This document shows, in pieces, positions 16,691 through 23,350 of a stretch of DNA of 62,295 bases. The stretch covers positions 1 through 62,295 of the forward strand of contig JASHOA010000036.1 in the NCBI GenBank assembly GCA_030041375.1. The letters are read 5' to 3'. A program made the translations under genes and the position numbers. Numbering within the stretch: the stretch's first letter is position 1; each line of letters begins with the position of its first letter. The notes beneath the pieces are model-generated. The model searched no databases, was not told where the DNA came from, and worked only from the letters and a program-made list of their open reading frames with translations. The DNA is from Acetobacteraceae bacterium. GTDB lineage: Bacteria > Pseudomonadota > Alphaproteobacteria > Acetobacterales > Acetobacteraceae.

Positions 16691-16909
16691 TCAGGTGCCA
16701 CGAGCCGCGTTCCACTCGCCGAGCAGGATGGGTATGCGCGCCAGTGCGGGGTCCGGATGGCTCCGGATCGCCGCTGCAAATTTCTGGTCCGCCATCACAA
16801 GCTTCTCCGCCCCCATGGCGATGGCGAAGGCCATATACATCGTGTCATGAGGTGAATGATCGACCGCGAGAGCGATTTCCAGGGCCACGTCGTGCAGAAC
16901 CTGGCCCAT
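16691..16909 (-). pseudogene. C-terminal fragment of a PIN-domain (VapC-type) toxin gene
   Basis: The frame reads LEIALAVDHSPHDTMYMAFA, then MGAEKLVMADQKFAAAI and ILLGEW. The YDxxYLALA / LVTAD pattern is the second half of a PIN nuclease domain, including the later acidic residues. The first half, with the N-terminal Asp, and any VapB antitoxin gene are missing, so the fragment should be inactive. It adjoins the DUF1612-like remnant, which suggests a decayed mobile module. Confidence 0.5.
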
Positions 16910-17141
16910 AGTGCTTCCTTCCACTCACGGGAGAAGACTGCACCATCAAAACCTGGGATCAAACATTTAGCGGCCTCCCTTTTCCGCCTCGTCCGCACGG
17001 ATTTGAGCTCGGAAGAGCGCGGCTGGCGGGCCCCGCGACGTCCGGCCCCTGGATCATCAATCAACGACTTGCGCGTATGACGACCTTTGTTTCCGCCATT
17101 TCCGGCACGCTGGAGCCGAGAACCCCGACGGCGGCAGAGCA

Positions 17142-18500
17142 TCAGTCCGAGGTCGTAAACGGGTTCTCGGTGTTGCGGAAGGTAAGGCGGATCGGCGTGC
17201 CTGGCAGGGCAAAGCTTTCGCGCAGGCTGTTCACCAGATAGCGCCGGTATTCCTCGGGCGTCGCCTCGGCGCGGCTGCCGAACGCAACGAAGCTCGGTGG
17301 CCGCGCCTTTGCTTCGGTTATGTAACGAAGCTGCACCCGCCGGCCCCCGGCAATGGGCGGCGGGTGCCGGGCAAGCGCCTGGGCAAGCCAGCGATTGAGG
17401 CTCGCGGTCGGGACTCGCCGGTTCCACACTTCGGCCGCCTCCTCCACTGCAGGCAGGAATGCCGTCATGCCGACGCCGGTCTCCGCCGAGAGGGGCAGGA
17501 TCGTCATTCCCTTGAGCTGCGGCAGGCTGGCGGCAACCCTTTCCTCGACCGCGCGCCTGACCCCCGAACGGGCCGGCACGGCATCCCACTTGGTCAGCAC
17601 CAGCAGCGCCGCACGACCTTCCTCCGCGATCAGGCGGCCGATCTCGAGATCCTGGTCATGAATGCCGAGCGTCGCATCCACGGCCAGCGCGACGACCTCA
17701 GCGCGCCTGAGTGCCGCGATGGCGTCGGAAACGGCCAGCTTCTCCGCCCCGGCCCCGACCCGGGCACGCCGCCTGAGCCCGGCGGTGTCAACCAGGGCGA
17801 ACAGCGTGCCATCCGCGCCGGTGAAGGAGTGCGTCACCGCGTCGCGGGTGATGCCCGGCTCCGGCCCGGTGAGAAGGCGGTCCTCGCCCAACAGACGGTT
17901 GATGAGGGTCGATTTGCCGGCATTGGGGCGGCCGACGACCGCCAGCCTGAGCGCGCGCTCTTCCGCTTCTCGCACCTCGCCGGCAGGCGCCAGCCGGGCG
18001 GCAATAGCCGCCGCCAGCCCGTCAATCCCCTCTCCATGGGCGGCGGAGACCGCCAGCGGCTCGCCAAGTCCAAGCCGCCAGCCCTCCGCCGCACCCGCAG
18101 CACCCCTTCCTTCGGCCTTGTTCGTCACCGCCATCACCGGCCTGCCCTGCCGCCTGAGCCACTGGGCAAGTTCGAGATCGCGCGGCAGAACGCCGGCGCG
18201 CGCATCGGTCACGAACACCACGAGATCGGCCCGCTGCACAATCGCTTCGGCGCGCGCCGACATCCGCGCGGCCAGGGTTCCCGCCGGCGCCTCCTCCAGC
18301 CCAGCCGTATCCGCCAGCAGCACCGCCCGCCCGGCCAAGCGGACCTCCGTCTCACGCGAGTCCCGCGTCAGCCCCGGCGAATCCGCGACCAAGGCCAACC
18401 GCCGTCCGGCCAGCCGGTTGAAAAGGCTCGATTTTCCCACATTCGCCCGGCCGGCGATGACAACCCGCGGCAGCATGATCGGCGCCCCATTCACCGCCAT
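17142..18500 (-). CDS. der: Ribosome-assembly GTPase Der (EngA)
   Basis: This 452-residue double-GTPase has the first P-loop GRANVGKSS at 17-25 (usually GRPNVGKS) and the second GRPNAGKST at about 190-200. DTAG motifs occur in both domains. The first-domain specificity motif reads TNKAEG, with Glu where Asp is usual, and the second reads TKWD. The C-terminal KH-like domain (RRVQLRYITEAKARPPSFVA) binds rRNA during 50S assembly. The start at 18500 overlaps bamB by 10 bp; the ATG at 18476 (MLPRVVIAG) is equally plausible and closer to the usual N-terminus. The yfgM-bamB-der order is widely conserved. Confidence 0.95.
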   Translation of the reverse strand: MAVNGAPIMLPRVVIAGRANVGKSSLFNRLAGRRLALVADSPGLTRDSRETEVRLAGRAVLLADTAGLEEAPAGTLAARMSARAEAIVQRADLVVFVTDARAGVLPRDLELAQWLRRQGRPVMAVTNKAEGRGAAGAAEGWRLGLGEPLAVSAAHGEGIDGLAAAIAARLAPAGEVREAEERALRLAVVGRPNAGKSTLINRLLGEDRLLTGPEPGITRDAVTHSFTGADGTLFALVDTAGLRRRARVGAGAEKLAVSDAIAALRRAEVVALAVDATLGIHDQDLEIGRLIAEEGRAALLVLTKWDAVPARSGVRRAVEERVAASLPQLKGMTILPLSAETGVGMTAFLPAVEEAAEVWNRRVPTASLNRWLAQALARHPPPIAGGRRVQLRYITEAKARPPSFVAFGSRAEATPEEYRRYLVNSLRESFALPGTPIRLTFRNTENPFTTSD

Positions 18501-19834
18501 GCGGTCAGCGTGCCGTCGCCCAAAGTCACCAGCACGGTCGCGTCCGCGACCACCGGTGCCAGCACGGCCGGGCCGGGCAGGCGCTGTTGCTCGGTGATGT
18601 GCCCGCTCTCCGGCGCCACCGCGGCAAGTTCCCCGCCATCGCCCGCCAGCAGGAGTCGCCCCCCGGCAAGGACAGGGCCATGCCAGAGAATCGGCCCCCT
18701 CTTGTGTTTGGCATTCTTGAAGAGAGGCATCTGCGTAATCCAGCGCACTTGTCCGTCATTGCGCCCGATCGCGGCCAGGCGCTGGCCTTCCGTCAGAACG
18801 AACATCCAGTCTCCGGCGATCGCCGGGGTTTCGCTTCCGGATACCTCAAGATAGAAGACGCGCCGGCCCGAGTGCAGATCGTCCGCAACGAGAAGCTGCC
18901 CGAAGCTGATCGCATAGACGATCGAGCCATCCACCACCGGCAACGCGCGGATGGCAGAGACATTGGCCGCGCTGGCGCTCGTGTAAGCAGCGCCAAGACT
19001 GTCGGACCACTGCACCACACCTGTCTCGGCCGCGAGCACCGTGAGTTCTCCGGAGGCAAACCCGGCGATCACCAGCCCCTGCGAGACGGCAGGCGAAGGA
19101 TCGCCCAGCACCCCGACGCTCGCGGCGGCCGCTTGATAAGACCAGAGCTGTTTGCCGTCCTTGGCGGATAGCGCAACGAGAGTACCTCCGATCGTCGGCA
19201 CGAACAGCCTGCCGTCGACGATCGTCCCCGCCGCCCGCGCGGGATTGCCCACCGCACGGCGCCACCGGGACGTTCCTTTCGCCGCATCGATCGCCACCAC
19301 CTCGGCGCGCCCGGTCGCCGCGTAGAGCACCCCGCCATCGTACGAAATGCCGCCACCGACTTCCTGGCTCCGATCCTTGCGCGCCTTGGTATCGAACCGC
19401 CAGAGCGGAGCGCCATCGGCGAACCGGAAGCAGCGGACCACGCCGAGAGCATCCATCGTGAACACTTTGTCGGCGGCAACCACCGGCGAGGCGGTCAACA
19501 TCCGCCGATAGCTGGCGCCTTCGCCGATATCGGCCCGCCACACCATGGCGAGGCGGCTGCCCGCCGCCAGCGACCCCATCCGGTGCTCCGGGTTGCCGCC
19601 CACCTGCGGCCAGTCCGGGTTGCGTCTGGGAGGCGGCACGACGATCGCCGCGCCCGGATTCTGCTGCACGGTCAGATTGCGTTCCGGTGGCAGCACGTCG
19701 AGCCTGGTGCCGGGCAGTGGCTTCTTGGTGGTACCGAACCATGTCCCGCAGCCGCCGAGCGCCAGCGGCGCCAGCATGGCCAGGCGGCGCGAGAGCAACT
19801 GCCCGCGCCCGGCACCGATATCGCCGCGCATCAT
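18491..19834 (-). CDS. bamB: Outer-membrane assembly lipoprotein BamB
   Basis: This 447-residue lipoprotein has a short signal and lipobox LAPLALGGCGTW, with the lipidated Cys near residue 29. The rest is an eight-bladed PQQ-type beta-propeller, with repeats such as VFTMDALGVVRCFRFADGAP, VVAIDAAKGTSRWRRAVGN and LTVLAAETGVVQWSDSLG. BamB is the scaffold lipoprotein of the BAM complex, which inserts outer-membrane beta-barrels. It sits between the yfgM-like gene and der, overlapping both. Confidence 0.92.
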   Translation of the reverse strand: MMRGDIGAGRGQLLSRRLAMLAPLALGGCGTWFGTTKKPLPGTRLDVLPPERNLTVQQNPGAAIVVPPPRRNPDWPQVGGNPEHRMGSLAAGSRLAMVWRADIGEGASYRRMLTASPVVAADKVFTMDALGVVRCFRFADGAPLWRFDTKARKDRSQEVGGGISYDGGVLYAATGRAEVVAIDAAKGTSRWRRAVGNPARAAGTIVDGRLFVPTIGGTLVALSAKDGKQLWSYQAAAASVGVLGDPSPAVSQGLVIAGFASGELTVLAAETGVVQWSDSLGAAYTSASAANVSAIRALPVVDGSIVYAISFGQLLVADDLHSGRRVFYLEVSGSETPAIAGDWMFVLTEGQRLAAIGRNDGQVRWITQMPLFKNAKHKRGPILWHGPVLAGGRLLLAGDGGELAAVAPESGHITEQQRLPGPAVLAPVVADATVLVTLGDGTLTAWR

Positions 19835-20514
19835 TCCGAGAGTTGTACCAACAAGGCGGCAGCGCGGGCCCGCACCCCCTGCGGAGCAGCCGGATCGCTT
19901 CGCAAATCAGCCAGCGTCTTGCTGGCCGCCGCCTTGTCGCCGCGCGCCATGGCGATCAGCGCCGTCGCTTCCTCGGCCATCGGCCGCCACGGCTCGCCCG
20001 GCGCCAGCAGCGGCTGCAACTCCGCCTGGAGCGGCTCGACGTTGCTTCCGGGCTTCACTCCATCGATCTGGTGGGTCACCCAAAGCAGGCGCGCAAGCCC
20101 CGCAAACAAGGGGCCGGCAGCGCGATCCTTCGCCACCTCCTGCCACAGCGAGAGCGCACGATCCTGTTGCCCGTTACCGGCTGCGAGCTGCGCCGCCCTG
20201 AGCCGCGCCAGGGTCCGGTATCCTTCCGGCGTATTGCTCCCGCTGAGATGCGCGAAGGCGGCCTCCGCCTGGGCGCTTCCGCCGGCGGCGTTACCCGCAG
20301 GATTGGCCCCGCCCAGCTCCTGGACAGCGGCGAAATACGCCCCCGCCGCCTGCCGCTGCTGGCGTAGCTGCCACCAAACCGTGCCCTGCCAGCCAAGGAT
20401 TCCCAGTCCGACGACGACCGCGGCAGCGCCGGCCACCCTGCCGTAGCGCAGCAGAAGGCCGCGCATCCGCTCGGCGCGAAGGTCTGCCTCGACTTCTTCG
20501 AAGATGTCGACCAA
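19831..20514 (-). CDS. YfgM-like tetratricopeptide membrane protein
   Basis: This 227-residue protein starts MVDIFEEVEADLRAERMRGL, followed by one transmembrane helix at about 28-45 and a periplasmic helical domain with TPR-like pairs (EGYRTLARLRAAQLAAGNGQ, GDKAAASKTLADLRSDPAAP). This is the architecture of YfgM/DUF2133 proteins that associate with the SecYEG translocon and periplasmic chaperones. The gene is first in the yfgM-bamB-der run and is divergent from the lipoprotein gene at 20672. Confidence 0.8.
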   Translation of the reverse strand: MVDIFEEVEADLRAERMRGLLLRYGRVAGAAAVVVGLGILGWQGTVWWQLRQQRQAAGAYFAAVQELGGANPAGNAAGGSAQAEAAFAHLSGSNTPEGYRTLARLRAAQLAAGNGQQDRALSLWQEVAKDRAAGPLFAGLARLLWVTHQIDGVKPGSNVEPLQAELQPLLAPGEPWRPMAEEATALIAMARGDKAAASKTLADLRSDPAAPQGVRARAAALLVQLSE

Positions 20515-20671
20515 GCCCGTTCCCCTGCCGGAGGGCGGTCACCATAAAGCCGAACCCGGGTTATGGGAATCCGGCAGACCGGTTGAAAAGCTCTCCCAAG
20601 CCATACGGATCTGGCGTGGCAGGCCGTCCGGACAAGGTTCCGTTCACTCCTTGCTGGCAGAACGGTCGGCC

Positions 20672-21043
20672 ATGCGCCTTCTGCTCCCGGTCGCACTTTT
20701 GCTGCCTCTGGCGGCTTGCGGCGTTGCCTGGACCACTCCGGTCGGGGCGGCGGCCGGCGTCAATCTGATCAGCGTCATTGTGTTGCATCGCAGCGCCTTT
20801 GATGTCCTGTGGTCGCTCGCCAGCGGCCGGGACTGCTCGATCGTCCGGCTCGACCAGGGCCTGAGCTATTGCAAGCCGCCGGAGGCGGAGCCGCCGCCGC
20901 TGCCCTACTGCACACGCAGTCTCGGCTGGGTCGATTGCTGGAGCGATCCGCTGGTCTTCATCGAACCGCCCCAGCAGGTGGCCGACGGGCCGTACAAACT
21001 CACCCCGGCACAGGAACGAAACCGCACCAGCGCCTGGCCGTGA
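20672..21043 (+). CDS. Small cysteine-rich lipoprotein of unknown function
   Basis: This 123-residue protein starts MRLLLPVALLLPLAACGVAW, a clear lipoprotein signal with lipobox LAAC at 17-20. The mature part has several cysteines in recognisable blocks: VLHRSAFDVLWSLASGRDCS, LSYCKPPE and YCTRSLGWVDCW. I recall this pattern from conserved lipoproteins of alphaproteobacteria without an assigned role. It is divergently transcribed from the yfgM-like gene and followed directly by family-A repeat copy 3. The ATG at 20672 is chosen because the signal peptide begins there. Confidence 0.7.
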   Translation: MRLLLPVALLLPLAACGVAWTTPVGAAAGVNLISVIVLHRSAFDVLWSLASGRDCSIVRLDQGLSYCKPPEAEPPPLPYCTRSLGWVDCWSDPLVFIEPPQQVADGPYKLTPAQERNRTSAWP

Positions 21044-21054
21044 CCGGAGCAGAC

Positions 21055-21128
21055 TAGCCCGCGATCGCCCAAGGCGGAATCGTCGGAGGGCGTGAATCGC
21101 GGGCTCGAATAAAGCCCGAGACGGGTCT
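21055..21128 (+). repeat. Family-A repeat, copy 3 (short form lacking the right hairpin)
   Basis: The left hairpin and core are intact apart from one base (CCCAAGG for CCCGAGG), but the sequence jumps from GAATAAAGCCCGAGA to CGGGTCT. The 16-base inverted arms of the right hairpin are therefore lost and the copy is 74 bp instead of 104. It begins 11 bp after the stop codon of the small lipoprotein gene. Confidence 0.85.
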
Positions 21129-21130
21129 AA

Positions 21131-21221
21131 AGCGTGCCCGGCTTGATTGAACGTCTGGCCGAACGGATTCACGCGCTCCCGGGTCGCTTCGCGATTCCGG
21201 TCAAGCGCGATCCGTTCAAAC
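21131..21221 (-). repeat. Family-B repeat, copy 1 (minus orientation)
   Basis: Read on the minus strand this segment matches the element at 61410-61511: CGGATCGCGCTTGACCGGAA, then GCGTGAATCCGTTCGGCCAG and a related tail ending GGGCACGCTT. The right arms of its hairpins are degraded compared with the other copy. It lies between the small lipoprotein gene and the LptM-like gene. Confidence 0.7.
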
Positions 21222-21240
21222 GTGCTATCGGATCCTGCCG

Positions 21241-21435
21241 ATGCGATCGACGCACCCCTGCCCCGCACCAAGCGCCCGAACAGCCTTACGCCGGCGCGTA
21301 TGGGCGACCGCCTGCACCTGCCTGTTCGTCGCTTTGCTGCTGGCCCCCCTGGTTGCCTGTGGCAAGCGGGGTGCTCCATCCCCTCCCGGCCCGCCGAGCC
21401 AGCTCACATACCCAAAGACCTATCCGACACAATGA
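21241..21435 (+). CDS. LptM/YifL-like small lipoprotein
   Basis: This 64-residue protein has an N-terminal positive region, a hydrophobic stretch (LFVALLLAPLVACGKRG) with lipobox LVAC at about 37-40, then a proline-rich tail (APSPPGPPSQLTYPKTYPTQ). A CG-(K/L)-(R/K)-GP start followed by a Pro-rich tail is the hallmark of the small lipoproteins that often precede lysA. In Escherichia coli the counterpart LptM helps mature the LPS translocon LptD. Here lysA follows about 440 bp downstream, with a tiny gene and repeat copy 4 between. Confidence 0.7.
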   Translation: MRSTHPCPAPSARTALRRRVWATACTCLFVALLLAPLVACGKRGAPSPPGPPSQLTYPKTYPTQ

Positions 21436-21489
21436 GCCGCCCCCGGGCCCGATCGATCACCGGCCCGGCTGCCCTGGTACGAAAGAGGC

Positions 21490-21603
21490 TCAGCTCGAGT
21501 GGACTTGGTCGTACTGGCAGGCTGACGCCACGTGGCTGGTCAGGATCGCGCTGCCGACCACCGCGGTCAGCAACGCCAGCGCCAGCAATGCAGCTCTGAT
21601 CAT
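21490..21603 (-). CDS. 37-residue putative exported peptide
   Basis: On the minus strand the ATG at 21603 is preceded by AAGGGAGAAGGCA, a good ribosome-binding site. It opens a frame of 37 codons: MIRAALLALALLTAVVGSAI, then LTSHVASACQYDQVHSS. The first 28 residues look like a Sec signal peptide with possible cleavage after VASA, leaving a mature piece of about nine residues with one Cys. It is antisense to the gap between the LptM-like gene and lysA. I know no family for it. The signal-like composition and the ribosome-binding site are the only evidence. Confidence 0.45.
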   Translation of the reverse strand: MIRAALLALALLTAVVGSAILTSHVASACQYDQVHSS

Positions 21604-21617
21604 TGCCTTCTCCCTTT

Positions 21618-21715
21618 GCGAGCCCACGACGGAATCGTCGGAGAACGTGAATCGCGGGCTCGAATAAACCGCTCAACCTGCATCGGCCTGCACAGTCGGC
21701 CGGACACAGGTTTAG
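21618..21715 (+). repeat. Family-A repeat, copy 4 (degenerate)
   Basis: It carries the core GACGGAATCGTCGGAGAACG and GAATCGCGGGCTCGAATAAA but has lost part of the left hairpin. The right-hairpin arms are diverged (CCTGCATCGGCCTG / CGGCCGGACACAGG). It is the oldest-looking of the seven copies and has the same orientation as the others. Confidence 0.8.
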
Positions 21716-21877
21716 GACCAGAGACTCATTACCATGACGAGCCGGTTCGGCCCAAGGGGAAAAGAGTAACACCCCGCCTCGCAGCGGTTGCCGCCGGCGG
21801 CGGCCGCACCAGCTCATTCCAGCCCCGCGCGATTCCCATTAAGGATGAGGTGGCCGCAAACATGAGGTCCGTCTTTC

Positions 21878-23350
21878 ATGCACGGAGGCTCCCCGCCCTC
21901 CCCAGAGGCAGATCCATCCCCCGCTGAGCTGATCGCGGCGCGCCCGCACCTCTCGCGCCACGCTTTCGATGGCCTGGTGGTCGAAGACGTCCCGCTTGCC
22001 ACGATCGCCTCCGCGCTCGGCACCCCGACCCATGTTTATTCCGAAGCGGCGATTCGGCGCCGCTACGCGGCGCTCAGCGCCGCATTGCAGGCCACCCGGC
22101 TCGACACGCAAATCCGTTACGCGGTCAAGGCCAACGATCATCTCGCCATTCTCCGCCTGCTCGGCAGCCTCGGCGCAGGGGCCGACGTTGTGAGCGAGGG
22201 CGAACTCGCACGCGCACTCGAAGCCGGGATCCCGGCTGAGCGCATCGTTTTCTCCGGGGTGGGCAAGTCCCGCCATGAGTTGGTCCGTGCGCTCGCCTAC
22301 CGCATCGATCAAATCAACGTGGAAAGCGCCGGAGAGCTCGCCGAGCTGTCACGGATCGCCTCCGAACTCGGCCACACCGCACGCGTGGCATTGCGCGTCA
22401 ATCCTGACGTCGATGCCCGCACCCATGCCAAGATCACCACCGGCCGCGGGCAGGACAAGTTCGGCATCCCCGCTTCCGACATCCCCGGCCTCTACGCGCA
22501 CGCGGCAACACTGCCGGGCATCAGGCCGGTCGGGCTTGCTCTGCATATCGGCAGCCAGGTCATGACGCTCGCACCCTTCCGCGAGAGCTTCGCGGTCCTG
22601 GCAAACCTCGCCGAAGGAATTCGCGCCGCCGGCCTCCCGCTCGATCGCCTCGATTGCGGCGGCGGGCTCGGTGTCGCTTACGTGAACGAACCGGCGCCTT
22701 CGCCGGAAGGACTGGCCGGCGCGCTCGCCGCGTCGTTCCGCCGGCTTGGCCTCGCGCTTCTGCTCGAACCCGGTCGCTGGCTCGTGGCGCATGCGGGGTT
22801 GCTCCTCACCACCGTGCTCCGTGTGAAACAGGGACCGGAACGGCCTTTCATCGTGCTTGACGCGGGCATGAACGATCTCCTGCGCCCCGCTCTTTACGAC
22901 GCCTGGCACGGCATCGTGCCGGTCAGGCCGGGCCTTGACGAACCGCTGGCCCCCGCCGACGTCATGGGGCCGATCTGCGAAAGCGCCGATGCCTTCGCCC
23001 GCCGCCGGCCGCTGCCGCCGCTTCGCTCCGGCGATCTCGTGGCAATCCTCGACACCGGCGCCTACGGCAGGGTCATGGCATCGGCGTACAACGCCCGCCC
23101 GCTGGCCGCCGAAGTGATCGTTTCAGGAGCACGCTGGGCGACGATCCGCTCGCGCCAGCCACTCGAAGCTCTCTGGGCGGATGAGCGGCTGCCGGGCTGG
23201 GAAGCCGCATCCCGACCAGAGGCTGCTCATTGCCGATCACCACAGATTTTCCCCCCTGGGGGGGCCGAAGCTGGGCTATTCTCCCGCGGAGCGGGCGCGG
23301 AACTTGCCCGGCCGCCCGGTCTTGCGCCAGGAAGAGGGGCGCGGAAATGA
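21878..23350 (+). CDS. lysA: Diaminopimelate decarboxylase
   Basis: This 490-residue fold-III PLP enzyme makes L-lysine from meso-diaminopimelate, the last step of lysine synthesis. The PLP lysine is Lys84 in YAVKANDHLA. Other family blocks are ALHIGSQ, DCGGGLGV, LEPGRWLVA and the substrate-binding GPICESADAFA. It has a C-terminal tail of about 45 residues after LPGWE, rich in Gly, Pro and Ala, that most LysA proteins lack. The tail crosses C6 and G7 homopolymers, so an assembly or real frameshift could be involved. However, the stop overlaps the next start as ATGA, which supports the long form. Confidence 0.93.
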   Translation: MHGGSPPSPEADPSPAELIAARPHLSRHAFDGLVVEDVPLATIASALGTPTHVYSEAAIRRRYAALSAALQATRLDTQIRYAVKANDHLAILRLLGSLGAGADVVSEGELARALEAGIPAERIVFSGVGKSRHELVRALAYRIDQINVESAGELAELSRIASELGHTARVALRVNPDVDARTHAKITTGRGQDKFGIPASDIPGLYAHAATLPGIRPVGLALHIGSQVMTLAPFRESFAVLANLAEGIRAAGLPLDRLDCGGGLGVAYVNEPAPSPEGLAGALAASFRRLGLALLLEPGRWLVAHAGLLLTTVLRVKQGPERPFIVLDAGMNDLLRPALYDAWHGIVPVRPGLDEPLAPADVMGPICESADAFARRRPLPPLRSGDLVAILDTGAYGRVMASAYNARPLAAEVIVSGARWATIRSRQPLEALWADERLPGWEAASRPEAAHCRSPQIFPPGGAEAGLFSRGAGAELARPPGLAPGRGARK

